Notes: generated by a model from the letters alone, not told the origin. DNA of 64,000 nucleotides from Saturnia japonica (GCA_033032175.1 CM065325.1:4430930-4494929), one strand, 5' to 3'. Shown: positions 12,201 to 23,700, counted from the first letter of the stretch. Made by a program: numbers and translations.

Positions 12201-12315
12201 GCATATAATATCATACGAGTTAATACAAATATTTCTAAGAAAAATAGCTGTTTTTGTACGAAGTCCACGTACTTTTTGATAATATATAGTGATCATTTTA
12301 CATTTACATTTTACA
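9257..12315 (-). mobile_element. CR1/Jockey-group LINE, 5'-truncated near ORF2 start
   Basis: The element consists of one polymerase ORF plus a 3' UTR of about 160 bases that ends in an A-rich tail (seen as T-rich 9258-9290). Its limits are set by the interrupted family B repeat: left flank 'gttatagg' at 9249-9256, right flank 'tcgtatgtactttc' from 12316. There is no ORF1 between the polymerase start and the right flank, so the copy is truncated almost exactly at the ORF2 start or belongs to a family without ORF1. No clear target-site duplication was found. Confidence 0.8.
9417..12296 (-). CDS. LINE ORF2: APE endonuclease and reverse transcriptase
   Basis: This is an uninterrupted polymerase of about 959 residues with the full Jockey/CR1 domain order. 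The N-terminal apurinic-type endonuclease shows the catalytic CLTETW motif, GDFNLPNL (about residue 153) and a terminal EDQHHKAL motif. The reverse transcriptase shows GPDNIPPILI, YRPISKLCIFSK, DFSKAFDRID (about 600), PSGVPQGSLLGP and LLYADDLKI (about 685) with both catalytic aspartates. The C-terminal domain ends in SYFFC. The open frame extends 27 codons upstream to 12377, but those codons lie in or next to the flanking family B repeat. I therefore place the start at the Met at 12296, directly before IYYQKVRGLRTK, the usual N-terminus of this protein class. An intact ORF suggests a recent insertion. The clade assignment is by motif style only. Confidence 0.85.
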   Translation of the reverse strand: MITIYYQKVRGLRTKTAIFLRNICINSYDIICLTETWLTDSILNGELFDDRYIIWRRDRDYSNTDQLLGGGVLIAIRRELIANLRSEWFSSAEDIWVTILAQCKKPKICYKIHLCVVYICNQNLGNSMATQLTNFSENLIEIVLQNPLDKFIVLGDFNLPNLTWSLADDGVSFYPSNTQGVAQTNFIDSLATCHLQQYNSFNNINNRFLDLIFSNSDVSVTSCIEPLVPEDQHHKALVVNADFVELHALPLCPYVKFMYHLGDFDSISTRINEIDWRHEFSSKSTEESVSFFYSTLTSLRNKFILSKTVTPNNKYPLWYKSSLIKVLKEKYKFLSKFKKYKNLSDHNSFVTLWERAKHMEKDMFHNYISQIEINILKSPKAFWSYVKSKNQCNAYPSMMKYGLVSSASGDIICNMFSDYFHSSFLHNTQNSSPITDCSTFILESSSNISSIEIVCSDIQKILETLDLNKSAGPDNIPPILIVKCANSISVPLSLLYERSLKDGIMPDIWKSALITPVHKNGSKDLVINYRPISKLCIFSKVFEKVVFKQLYPSLKHSLNDRQHGFIKGRSTTSNLILSSDYITYYMSEPAQVDVIYTDFSKAFDRIDHEILLCKLRDIGIRGNLFRWFSSYVKNRCQTVVLNGYTSSPMQIPSGVPQGSLLGPLLFNIFINDIPSCFTTCKILLYADDLKIICPVKTVSDVVRIQYDLDKFQYYCTLNKLDLNVTKCQVITYTRKLNPILHNYFLKNTKLSRVNAVRDLGVIFDSKLIFDKHIDNVVKKASKALGFVFRLSNEFKCVKTFQILYCAFVRTHLEYASQVWNPNYNIYITRIEKIQKRFLRFLQFKSEIIVPDYTSRCKKFHMLPLYTRREIADVSYLLCILNGLFDCSEILSKINLRVPAASFRNPNILYSPIIRTTYRQNSYFIRVSSSMNKLVSDLDIDIFDTTVQKLKALLNSYFFC

Positions 12316-12395
12316 TCGTATGTACTTTCATATGAATTTAGTAAAAAAACTGTTATTTTGACATTACCAACAGACACTTCAATTTTATTAATTGT
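12316..12395 (-). repeat. Right part of the split family B repeat
   Basis: The sequence from 'tcgtatgtactttcatatg' through 'cagacacttcaattttatta' matches the reverse complement of the family B start seen at 57530-57605 and 53560-53630. It is the continuation of 9237-9256. Confidence 0.75.
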
Positions 12396-12707
12396 ATGTA
12401 GATATATGTATATGTATTTAGTGTTGTTTTGCGTGATATAGTTGTGTTACTACACAATGGTAAGGAGTGGACTATAAAATAATAAGTAGACAATACATTT
12501 CGAGTTGCCAAAAGACCTCCCTGGATGGTTTTAGCAAGGTACTAACTACCACCTTATAACATTGACGGATGTTTAAAAATTAGAAAAACATACAAATTGA
12601 GGCATAAAAGACTGTTTGCGGTGGTCTTAACTATTAAAAAAAAAGATTGTGTGGTTTTATGAAACCACGGTAAAAGTGAAACTTAATAAATAACAACATT
12701 GCTCTGG

Positions 12708-13427
12708 TTTTTTTTTTTTTTTTTTAACTGACTACACTGTTAGCCTTAGGGGCCCTATCCTAAAACAGAGCCGCTGCGGCTTTTACAGCTTCACCGGACT
12801 TGGGGGCGAGCGCTTAGGGCACTCAGCCGCGAAAGTTTGTGACGACCCGCACGAGGGTGCCAGAGTGGCCGAACCTCGGCTCGGGCGGTCGTCGCGAATG
12901 CGAAAAAGTCGCGATCTAACTAATTCCCTAATCCTAAGAGAATTCGAACTAATATATACTCATATGCACGTTCCCCTCCTCCTGGGAGGAAGGAGTGGAC
13001 CATGCGTATGTGTATTTAATAATCGGAATAGTTTTTCTACACTAACTAGTGCATTAGTCTAACTAGCGCAAAAAAAGAAAAAAAAAGGTCCCTTACAGAA
13101 CCTATGTACCTGTGTGGTGTGCACGTGTGTGTGTTCATACGTGTGTAATGTTGTGTGTGGGTAACTAAGTGTTGCACGTATAGTGTCACTTTGTATCGCG
13201 CGGGCGGCTGCCTGACCCAAGGGTTTCACACCGAGGAACGGACCTAGGCTTGGGTTGCCGCTAGAGAGGGTGGACGTGACGGGTGTGCGGGAGCGAAGTT
13301 GACCGCCCGTCCTCTGCGGAGAGAACGGTGGTTACGCGGGCGTGGGCGGTGGCACGCTCTGTTTGGAGAGACGGTGGCGGCGTAGAACGCGTTAGCTTTT
13401 TCGGTTTGGTCGGGCGGGTCAGTGAAT
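12708..13427 (-). mobile_element. 5'-truncated Jockey insertion with 13-bp target-site duplication
   Basis: The element begins with a poly(T) run (the 3' poly(A) tail), followed by the full 3' UTR found in the intact copy at 33618-34121, and the last ~60 codons of ORF2 (13244-13432, RACHRPRPRNHRSLRRGR ... SLAATQA). It is 5'-truncated. The 13-bp sequence aacattgctctgg occurs at 12695-12707 and again at 13428-13440, flanking the insert exactly. This is the classic product of target-primed reverse transcription. Confidence 0.9.
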
Positions 13428-13440
13428 AACATTGCTCTGG

Positions 13441-14748
13441 CGAGCGACTTTCACTTTATCCCTACTCCGCGGCCGACCGTCAAGCGACATGCAACACACA
13501 GACCAAAAAGTTTGAGACAATCTAATAAAAGTTTCACTTTAATAAACCGGCACGACGCCACGTTATTCCATGAGATCTAATCTGTGGCAGTGTTGCCAGA
13601 TGCACTGTAATCACAGTAGATACACCTTGACCTATTGCCACGTTTAGCGCCGAAAGATGTGACAAAACAGCAGAAATAGATAACCATTGGAGAAAATTAC
13701 CCACATTTATAAACCATTTATACTTGTTATATTTTTTGACACCGGGTATCCAAATAATTTAAAAATCAGTCTATATTAATTTCTATGTTCAACCCATAAG
13801 GACACTATTTTTCATTTAATAAAAATACAAGACTTCTCGAGCATGTCTAGCTTTATGTTCGGCATTTTAGCATTAGGTATCTAATTCAAACGGAATGATG
13901 TTAAACCAAAAAAAAAAATTATAAAAACAAAGACATAGAATTGGTTAATCACAAGTACATTTAAATGAATTAATTTTAAACCGAACGATATACAGTACTA
14001 AAAGCTTTCAAATAACAAACTTAAGAAAGGTGCTTACAAGGTACATTTTTGTAAGTTTGACCATATTGTAAGACATACCTAACTATATCTACTAACCCAC
14101 AAGTTGTACATGTTTGTGGTACACTTTCCAAAAAACCTACCTATCACATCTCTAGATTTGAAATTTAACACAGTAATTTAAATTAATATCTAGATGCTAG
14201 TGTAATATATCATTATTATATAATTTTGCAAAGAAATACTTAAAAAATATACAGCAATGAGTATCATAATTATACTTATCAACTAGAATGTTATTATACT
14301 ACGGACGCCATCCGTTAGAAATTACAGAACTAAAAAGGCATTCAGTAATGCTTTATCAACTAAACCAGAGCTAGACTGTTAATACTAACGCCATTTGTAA
14401 GCAAACTAGTTAATCAATATTTAAGTGAATAAAATGTTTTTTTTTACAAAATGATTGGAAGTTTTTAATTCTGGAGTAAAAATTATAATTACATACCTAT
14501 TTTCAATGATAATGAAGTTGATCATTCCGTACATTAAAGCTGGTATTAATATTAATGGTTTGACAATTTATAAACTTTTATTGTGAATAAATAAAACATT
14601 CATAGATCTCAATTTCCATTCGCTTGCTCAAATTCAAGAAGATTTTTATGGGTGTAAATTCATAATACCCATTTTAGACATCTTTTAGCTGAGATTATAA
14701 TGATGATGAATTAATAAATTCATAATATTTATTGAAGAATAGAGTATA
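13441..14748. other. Intergenic, nothing recognised
   Basis: AT-rich apart from the first 200 bases. I see no open frame of note, no repeat family defined elsewhere in the window and no terminal repeats. Confidence 0.5.
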
Positions 14749-14878
14749 ATTCGACTCACCGTGAACTATGCGGCATCTAGTTCCGACACACTGGAACATT
14801 CCACTGGCCCGGCAAGCATAACAAAAGATGTATGGACGACTCAACCTGCTATCGACCTCCGGTCTCGGAGGGGAGTGA

Positions 14879-15149
14879 TGTAGCGACATCTCTCACCACA
14901 ACTGACGCATCGACGCATCTACGTAGCGACACATAGCGACATAGCGACATCTATCGAGCCACATACGACGCATCCTACAATCCTACATCGCGCTATAAAA
15001 ATTAACTCAATCGTTGAGTATATATACAAGAACCCGACTACAACCGTCGGGGCAGCTGCCCGCCAGATATAGCACCCGTCTGGCCGGAGGGTCCTCCCTT
15101 TTCTACGGCGGATGAGGAACTTTACTCTCTGTTCCTCACCTCCGCTAAA
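14879..15149 (+). repeat. Left LTR, 271 bp
   Basis: Starts TGTAGCG and ends CGCTAAA, an imperfect inverted pair. It contains a TATATATA box at about 15018-15026 and short 'tagcgacat' repeats near the start. It differs from the right LTR at about 11 positions by hand count. Confidence 0.85.
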
Positions 15150-15150
15150 G

Positions 15151-15168
15151 TGGTGACCCCGACGTGAT
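15151..15168 (+). other. Primer binding site, tRNA-Trp
   Basis: TGGTGACCCCGACGTGAT begins one base after the LTR. It is complementary to the 3' end of insect tRNA-Trp including CCA (recalled from Drosophila tRNA-Trp). Confidence 0.8.
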
Positions 15169-15465
15169 ACGTCAGCACAACCTTCTTCACAAAAGCTACG
15201 TCATCATCACTTCCTCAAGCTTTCGAGCAGCGAGTCAATACAGCCAGCCAGCATCCACGGCTACTACGGGTATCCTGACCATACGCATGCAGCGGATGCG
15301 AAATCCTGGTCGGCCCAACAGCCTTCTCAGCGACCTTGGCAGAGCACACTGCACTTCGGCCGGTCAGCAAGCAGCAGAAGACGCACTTCTCTCCTGGTTG
15401 ACGCAGCAGCCAGTCACTACGCAGCACTGCAACACTCCAACTCACTGGAGCATTCTTGCAGCATC

Positions 15466-15591
15466 ATCCCGACTGACTGGGGCAATCACCGCAGACAGTT
15501 CTGACTCACCGTGAACTATGCGGCATCACCCCGACCCACTAGGGCAATCACCGCAGACAGTTTCGACTCACCGTGAACTATGCGGCATCTA
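15466..15591 (+). repeat. Imperfect tandem duplication inside the LTR element
   Basis: Two adjacent units of about 62-64 bases share 'gggcaatcaccgcagacag' and 'gactcaccgtgaactatgcg'. The second leads into the polypurine tract region. Confidence 0.7.
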
Positions 15592-15678
15592 GTTCCGACA
15601 CACTGGAACATTCCACTGGCCCGGCAAGCATAACAAAAGATGTATGGACGACTCAACCTGCTATCGACCTCCGGTCTC

Positions 15679-15690
15679 GGAGGGGAGTGA
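15679..15690 (+). other. Polypurine tract
   Basis: GGAGGGGAGTGA directly precedes the right LTR; an identical copy at 14867-14878 precedes the left LTR. Confidence 0.75.
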
Positions 15691-15961
15691 TGTAGCGACA
15701 TCTCTCACCACAACTGACGCATCGACGCATCTACGTAGCGACATATAGCGACATAGCGACATCTATCGAGCCACATACAACGCATCCTACAATCCTACAT
15801 CGCGCTATAGAAATTAACTCAATCGTTGAGTATATATACAAGAACCCGACTACAACCGTCGGGGCAGCTACCCGCCAGACATAGCACCTGTCTGGCCGGA
15901 GGATCCTCTCTTTTCTATGGCGGATGAGGAACTTTACTCTCTGTTCCTCACCTCCTCTATA
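15691..15961 (+). repeat. Right LTR, 271 bp
   Basis: Same length as the left LTR without gaps. Its final bases (CCTCCTCTATA) carry two changes relative to the left LTR end. Confidence 0.85.
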
Positions 15962-17040
15962 TAATCTTTTAAGGAAAATTCATCTACGTTTACCTAGGGT
16001 TTTCCTTCGAGGCCAGATGCACCGTTTGGTGGATTATTTTATAAGAATGTAATTAAATTGTATTTTTTCAATTTTCGGTCTGCCAGAAAAACAAGTAAAA
16101 AATACAAGAAACCAACAGCAACAGCTGATCACCATATAAATGAAGGATTGTCAGAAAATAAGTACATATTTGGACAGCTTTATAATGTTTAATTATGTTT
16201 ACAAAATAAATAATTGTAATACAAAATTATTATTTACTAAGCAGGGTTATACAAACGCCTAGTATAAGAATAATATTTATAAGCTTTTAACTTATAATAA
16301 TATTACCGTTACTGATAAAGCTGGGTTAGGTTAAGTTGTACTTGCGAAATAGAAGTAGTGTTTGAAATCCGAATCATGAATACAAAATATTTATATTTAA
16401 TCAAAACACTGTACATTTTCAAATCTAACCTGACAACACTGCACTGAGTAGTGATGCGACTCAAGTAGGATTTTGTGACTAAGTCACTCAAGTAAAAAAC
16501 AGCTCGATTCGCATCACTAGCTCTGACTTATAAAATATCTTGATATTAATATGTAGGGATGCGAATTAAAAAAAAAATTATATAATATAATTATATAATA
16601 TAATATTATATAATATTATATTATATTATATAATATCATAATTATTAGAAAATAATTGATATTTGTGTAAAAATAATTGTTTTTTCTTAAGAATCGATTT
16701 TTTTTTTCACATTTCCTTGAAAAATTGAATTAAACATCTGAAATATTCACAATCATAACTTCCTTAATCAAATAATCAATTTAAATAAGACAAAAATTGT
16801 TAGTAGTAACGAAGAATGCCCACTCTTGTACCAAATTTTGTTGTTTAACAAGGTTGAATAAAAAGTAAATAATGTTTTTTTTTATATTATTTTACGACCT
16901 TTTGTGCTCGAAGTTTGGTTTTCTAAGTAGGAATATTCTTTAAACTTTTATCTATAGTTTATATAGTTTATCTATATATGTATATACTAATATAACAGAT
17001 CGGAAAAGTTTTTGTGTTCTTTTGTTTGTTTAAACACGCT
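15962..17040. other. AT-rich stretch with short inverted repeats
   Basis: No gene. At 16447-16521 a 75-base segment has ends 'tagtgatgcga' and 'tcgcatcacta', a possible tiny MITE without an evident target duplication. At 16567-16650 there is an almost pure AT palindromic tract (tataatat units). Confidence 0.55.
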
Positions 17041-17590
17041 AATCTCTGGAACTACAGTCGGATTTGAAAAATTATTTTTGTTTCAAGAAGGATAGTACAT
17101 GGTATCTAGCTTCAAGGTGCACATCCCAGCTAGCCATTAATATTGATTTTTGTCAAGTAAGTCGGAACACGAAGCTCTCTCGAACTTTTATCGGCGTACG
17201 CTGCGATAGTTTTTAGTGGTACGTAAATACAATGTTGTAAAATATTGAACCATAGTATATCTAAAAAATAGTCCTCGATAGCATATGCCTATCTCTTATA
17301 TATGAGCCACAAAAAGTCATTTTATGACAAACAATGGTTAAAATTTAAAAAAAATGTTTATGTTCATTATTTTAGACATGACAAGCAAAGACAATTTTAT
17401 GAAGTTAAATTTTTCTTTTTATAGCATGTTATTTGGACATATAGTTTAGGGGATAATGAAAAATTAAAATAAATTGTACTTGTGAGAAGAATAATTATGA
17501 TAAATTACACGGGTTCGTTGGCGTTGCGGTGTTTGTCGTATAAAATTAATACGGGTGAAACCTTGGAGCACAGCTAGAAATTATTATACA
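17041..17590 (+). repeat. Dispersed repeat, family D-like (right part)
   Basis: From about 17400 ('tagcatgttatttgg', 'tatagtttaggggataatg', then 'gggtgaaaccttggagcacagctaga') it matches the right part of the copy at 54660-54905. The left part (17041-17390) is only loosely similar to short insect repeats and is assigned with less certainty. Confidence 0.55.
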
Positions 17591-17697
17591 CTGCGTAAAT
17601 AAAAAGCAACTGATTATTTATTTATAGATAACGATATTTCAGGGCGATTGAAGTTTTTGTTGGGATCTTGAAGTGACATTTCGTGTTTTTTATTTTT

Positions 17698-18313
17698 AAC
17701 TAGCTGACCCGCACAACTTCGTCCTCGTCACATAAGAGAAAGAGAGAGAGAGAGTTAGGAAGAGTGGGTCGTAGGTACCTATATTAAAATTCTAAAGGAG
17801 CTGAAACTTTCTTTAATTTGCTTTGAAATCAAATTATGTCAAGGACAATTTCGTTCAAAATTAAATAGTTGTGATGAATATTGTATTAATTTCAATAAGT
17901 ATTAATACCATGTTTTTAGAAACACCTTCGCAAATAATGCATAATTTTAGAACAAATTTTATTACCATAAAAAGGGTTATATTGAGTCAACCATAAAAGA
18001 TAGCCAAATGCTATCGCAGACTTTTTTTTTCTTTTTAGAGAAACAATTCCGTCACGCATGGTTGTTGCGTAACTTTAACAATTTACGCAGCGAATGCAAT
18101 GGAAGCTCTCGAAAGCAATTAATTTTCCCCTTTTTTGCAACATTTTTCATTGATGCTCCGCTCCTATCTGTCGTAGTGTTATATTATATAGCCTTCTTCG
18201 ATCAATGGGATATCCAAAAAAAAAATTTTTTTTTCCATTCGAGCAAGTAGTTCCTGTGGTTAGCGCGTTCAACCAAACAAACAGACAAAGAAACTCTTCA
18301 GCTTTATAATATT
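17698..18313 (+). repeat. Dispersed repeat, family A, second copy
   Basis: Begins 'actagctgacccgcac', contains a short (GA)n at 17739-17755, and ends 'ttcagctttataatattaga'. See the copy at 6316-7013. The frame 18008-18250 inside it is not a gene. Confidence 0.75.
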
Positions 18314-18364
18314 AGAATAGATTCATTAACTTAGGTTTTAGAGCCTATATTTTATAATACTAAT

Positions 18365-18600
18365 AGCATTTTGTGTGATATAGCTTGGTTATTGTGCATT
18401 TAGTAGTGCCACAAATACTACCTAGAAAATTCTAACAAGGGAGCCACCATCTTGTTGTGGTACTGAATTCATTTTAAGACAGGACACTATATTCACTTGA
18501 AAATGGTAGTTATGATTTTCAAAGAAGAGGACTATAAAGTTAGTAAGAAGAAAAAGGGTGATTGAATATCTACTGTCACAAAAAAAAATTAGATCTATCA
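18365..18600 (+). repeat. Dispersed repeat, family C
   Basis: Starts 'tttgtgtgatatagc' and contains 'gggagccaccatcttgttg'. Homologous to 28545-28765. Confidence 0.65.
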
Positions 18601-20104
18601 ACAAAAAATTGACAGTGAATAAAGATCAACTTTTCAATAATCATTTTCACATCACATCCCTATTATTATGTATATCATATGAAAGCCTTAGTCTGTGCCT
18701 TTGTGGTGAAAGCTGATAAAGTAATTATTAACAAAAGTATAGTATAGATTTTTATAATATCTGCTGTTTATAATAAAGTTATAAAATACATTTAGCATCA
18801 GAATATCACTAGCACCAACTCTACATAGTAATTGTAATGGTAAAGAATACTTTTATTGCATTAAATAACTTTGGCAACTCATCGTTTTAAACATTTGGGA
18901 CAATACGAATTACGAAGGTATGAGTGCACTACGAACGATTTCTTTACTGCCAAAAATAAAAATATTTAAGTATATCTATAGTATTTACGTGGGGTTGGAT
19001 TTAGAATAATTTCGGGGTTGAATTCGATCGAGATTAGATCCCTAATTATAACGGTACCACTCTTATTACAAGGTAATTCGCCGTTTTCGAGAAAATTATT
19101 AATAAAACATTCCTAACCTCATAACCTACAAAATTTTAGTTGCAAATACAAAAACTGTAATGAAAAGCAAAATTCAGAGTTGGTATTCTTATTCTGTTAT
19201 CCTACTAACATTTCACAAAACAATAATCCTTGAAACCAAACACATACCTACATAGACTGAACTGTGTTTGTATACTATCTCAGTGGAGCTTAACAAAATA
19301 GTAAACAAACATATAATTTAAGAATCATTCAAAATTTATTTTGTTTCATTATTTTGTTGATAAAGCTAATACCATGTACTTTTTTGTAAAAATTATGATA
19401 GTTCCAATAAATATAAAATAGTGAAATACAAAATACTATAAATTATATTCTTTAAATAACAGAGATACTATAGTTTTACTTAAGGTTTAGCCATTCAAAA
19501 GTATATAGGTAACGAGGGGCAACAGAATGGAGCTCCGAGTGTGTTAGGTTTCTTACCATGAGGAAAAGCAGGAGCCAAACGAGTTTGCTGCGACTTCGGC
19601 CAGCAAGTTTTAACTCCAAATCTTATGATTTATTTATGTTATTCTAAGTTCAACTACCAAAATCGCAAATTCGACTTTGAAACTTTGAACTCTGGCCAGG
19701 GTCTATACTTTTCCATTGGAATGGTATAAGATGATAGGGAATTACTTACTCTACCCTCTCTGTACCTTGTGCCACTCTGCATGCAAAAACAATACTAAAT
19801 GTCGAAATTTCAAATTTGATCTTGAATCATTAACTACCAATAACTCAGACCAGTTGAGTTACCTTGTAATGGGAGTAGTGTCAGAGGGTTTAGAGCAGCC
19901 ATTTCCCCAAACCCCTGACCCCTCCTGTTCCCTACTGTGTGCCAAACGATTCTAAATTTTAACCTTTGCTTTGTAACAAATAATAAAATCTCGAGTTATT
20001 TTCTTTCATATAATGTAGTTATTACCTACTAATACAAAGTCAAAATTTACTATACTATTCATAACCTCTTATGGCATATTAGATACATTTCAGATTAAAT
20101 CCTC
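18601..20104. other. Intergenic, nothing recognised
   Basis: AT-rich. The longest frame is 19716-19955 (79 codons, plus). It sits in a locally more GC-balanced stretch (19500-19960) but resembles no known protein and has no evident splice context. Confidence 0.4.
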
Positions 20105-20290
20105 TTCCTTTTCCTAACTTGGCAACTAGCCCTCTTTATTGAAGACAATTACTGCTATTATTGAGTAATTAGCTATAGTGTCATGTGATGATTTTATTAT
20201 TTACCTATTCTAACAAATTGTGGGTCCCTTGTTAGAACTTTCTAGGGAGTTTGTGTGGGATCTCAAAATATATGGTCAATAACACAAATC
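20105..20290 (-). repeat. Dispersed repeat, family C, reverse copy
   Basis: Contains the reverse complement of the family C core in degraded form ('tctaacaaattgtgggtcccttgttagaactttctaggg'), bounded by 'ttttcctaacttggcaac' on the left. Confidence 0.55.
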
Positions 20291-20757
20291 TATGAATTAT
20301 TAAAAAATAGGAAAAGTTAAAACTGGTTTCACTACATAAAAGACTAAGATAAGGTCATATTTAAAATCAAATATGTACCCAAAGCATAAAATATAGTTTC
20401 AAGCTGAAATAATAATGACAACTTTTGATAGATATTTCATTATTTGAAAGTTACAATTTTTCTTACATTAAACTGTACTATAGATTAAAATAAAAATATA
20501 AAAGTAAAATGAATTCTACAACATAATTAAGATTAAAAAAACATGAAATTTTAAAGTACATGAATATAATAATAATTTAATATTAGTAATAACAGAAATG
20601 ACATAACTTTTTAACATAATGTGTATTATTATTCAAATCAGATCAGATAGTGTATGTAACCTATTCAAATATAAATATCTGTTTAACATAATAAAACTTA
20701 TATATTGTATGACCAGATGTGGAGATTTGTCATTTATTTCTGTTTTTCTTTTCAAAG

Positions 20758-23700
20758 ATGTTGGTCCGTAATATTGGGAGAGCATTCTGGAACACTTTAC
20801 GTATAGAGAAAAGGTTTTTGGCTTCAGAACCTGCAAAGCCACAGGCTGAAGTTCAAGAAAGTGTGGAACCTATACAGGTACCAATTATTTATTTCATATT
20901 TTATAACAGTTTAATTTTATTTCATGATACTTTGAAATAATAATAGTAAAAAATGATACTTCAATGAACTATCATTAAAGCATAAGAGTATAATATAATG
21001 TTACAGGTAAAATAATTTTATCATATGTAATTCAAAACAACTGTAACACATTTGCCTCCACTACAGTTTTCCTAGAGGTCATATATCATATGACATGCCG
21101 CCATATATTTTACTATTAAACCCACGACATGAATTAGTAGTATATGGTATGTGCTCACAATATAAAACTAAACATATAAACCAACACACAAGAGGTCTAG
21201 TAAATTTTTACAGTGAGTATGCAAAAAAAAAAAAATTTTATAAGAGCCCACTATTTGGGCCCCTGGCACTGAAAGGGTTAAAATATAGTGTAAATAAAAA
21301 AAATCTTATTTCAATTTCTTCTACATATGTGCTAATTATACATGTAGAAAAATGTGAGATTGTTTTCACTACTGGTATCAAGCACATAAAACCTTTTTTG
21401 TAAATAGTGGTGATATAGGAACCTTGTGTTATGGCAGCACAAAATATTACTAATCTGTGATGGTAATGTAGATATTACAGTATGTATTTTATGATACATA
21501 GATATTAATGGTACTCTATAGTTAAAAAAACTTAAACTAAGAATCTTTTTAGTCTTATCAGTATGTAAAAAAATATCTGTAACTTATTAGTGGCAAAATC
21601 CTTACATATTTTTCTACCAACATACTAGATATTTTAAGAATTCTCACCAAAAGTCAACTAAAAATAAAATATAAAAGGCCACACAATTTTCTTTAAATTT
21701 CCGAATGGTTAAAGAATTCCAAAATTACATTTTTTCTCATCAAAATGAATAAATAATAATTACCTAATTTATGTATTACATAACATTTACATATTATCTA
21801 CTAACACAGTATGTATGAACAGAGGTGTTCTTAATATATTATGTAACACCCTCCATAGTATAAAGTATAAGTATGCTTAAAAGCACATTGTGTTCCGTAA
21901 TCAGCCAGTGTATTTGTGTGTGTATTCAGTAATCACCTGGTAGTGATCATTACCTGACTAAATCACAACCACTATGCAAATGTTGATAAAATAAACCCAT
22001 CATAGTGACTCTTTTGGTCATTTGTGTTTTGAGATCAGCCAGTGCATATTAAGCTGCTAAGAGGCTTGCTGGCAAGCTTTAGAGCAACAACCAGCAATGG
22101 ATTGTAAATCTCTCGTCACAATGCAGTTACTTTTCTATGCTACTATAAAAAAATGTAGACATTAATTTGTTAGTCTATTATTTATATCTATAATTCTTCA
22201 GGCTGAAGCATTGGACAAAGACATATGTTTATTGGTTGATGAGAAAGATAACTTCATTGGTACAGCCACTAAAAGGGAGTGCCATAAAGTCGATCAAAAT
22301 GGTGATGTACTGCTCCATCGGGCCTTTAGTGTATTTCTTTTCAACAAAAGAGGGGATATGCTGTTGCAGAGAAGATCAAGTCAAAAAGTAACTATTTGCA
22401 TTTTCATTCTTTAATTATTTCAATTTATATTGGAATCCAAATCATAAAACTGCTGCAACCGTGCAACCACAATAAGGTTATTTAGAATCAGCTTTCTTTA
22501 TATGATTGGTAGTAACATGAATAGAAAAAAAAGTTATAAAGCTTTGTTAAGATTAGTAGAATATTGATCAGATATCCAAGAAGTGTCTTTAAAGATTTAT
22601 CTCTAGTTGAGCAGTCTGACTGGCGGAATACCTTCGCCCTACATAAGATCGCAGCCAAACAACCTTGTGTTGTGTTCCTGCGGTTAGTAGGCATTCCAGT
22701 GCTCTTTGGGGAACGAGATTCAAGGGCGGCAACGCGCTTGTGATATCTGTTGTATTACAAGCGTCCTTAGGCTACGATAACTGCCCCATCAGGTGGGCCA
22801 TATGCTTGATTTCCACCTTATTTGTTTTTTTTTTTTAAACAATTTGTGTGCAATCACTTCAAGGTTCTAGAAAATCTAGATCGTTTATACTCATTTTCTT
22901 TCTTGGTCCTTATTCTGTAAGGATTCTGACGATGCCACATACATCCAAATATGTTCGGACATTTGAAAGTTATGGTGAAATAAAAAAACCCACATACATG
23001 GACCCTGAAAACATGACACTCCTTTTTTGAGCATTTAACTTTAATTTTTAAACATACTGTTAATTCGCGAATTCGAACACCATACAAGGATTGTTTAATA
23101 TTTTAGGTAACATATCCAGACTACTATACAAACGCATGCTGTAGCCATCCTCTATACATTGAAGGAAAACCGGAAGATGTAGTAACGGCTGCAAGACGGA
23201 GACTGAACCATGAACTCGGCATACCTATAGATCAGGTTAGGGCAAACATAACACAAAAATTACTACTTAAGCTTCAAATCTTGTGAAGATAAATATGTAC
23301 ATAATTATTTATGTTGCGCATCACAATATAGTGTAAATTTTAATGCTTATAAAAAAATGTATTTACTTGTTTATATGCCCTTTTAGTAAAAAAATATTAT
23401 TTATCGAGAAAAGAATTCTATAAAATTTGCCTTCCAATTCACAAATCCTAGTTTATTAATAATTCTAATTTCCAATAATCTAAACTATCTAGGGTATTTT
23501 TGTGGCAACTGGATACTCAAAATGCATGTTTCCAGTTTGTATTTATAATTCACTTCACGTATACACAATAACCAAACTATATCACTGAAAATGCCAGCAA
23601 TATTACATAATAGAGGGTGCCGATACTGGCCAAATAACCTAATTAATCAAAATGAAAACCACAACATGGCAGCTGAAGATCCCGCCAAAAAAAACTATTG

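Larger units (their letters stand above)
14749..15961 (+). mobile_element. Non-autonomous gypsy-type LTR element (tRNA-Trp primed)
   Basis: Order: 130 bases of internal 3' end (14749-14878), LTR (14879-15149), internal region (15150-15690), LTR (15691-15961). The two copies of the 3' end plus LTR are in exact register, 812 bases apart with no gaps. The internal region has a primer binding site and polypurine tract but only a 116-codon frame (15164-15514) with no gag, protease, polymerase or integrase signature. A tRNA-Trp primer is typical of the CsRn1 clade, to which Bombyx Kabuki belongs; that placement is inference. The copy is either a TRIM-like element or a deletion derivative mobilised by an autonomous relative. 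Confidence 0.8.

Noticed and set aside
14879..15149. CRISPR-like array from the repeated 'tagcgacat' units
   Set aside because: These are a few irregular short repeats inside an LTR of a eukaryotic element, with no regular spacers.
14749..15961. Endogenous retrovirus with an env gene
   Set aside because: The internal region is about 540 bases with no gag, pol or env similarity; only LTRs, PBS and PPT are present.
19716..19955. 79-codon plus-strand frame
   Set aside because: No recognisable motif, no signal peptide and no partner exon; kept only as a remark on the intergenic stretch.
22854..23087. Frames on both strands between IDI exons 2 and 3
   Set aside because: They lie in intron 2; the gene's true exon 3 starts at 23107 with a proper acceptor and conserved [15 protein letters not shown].
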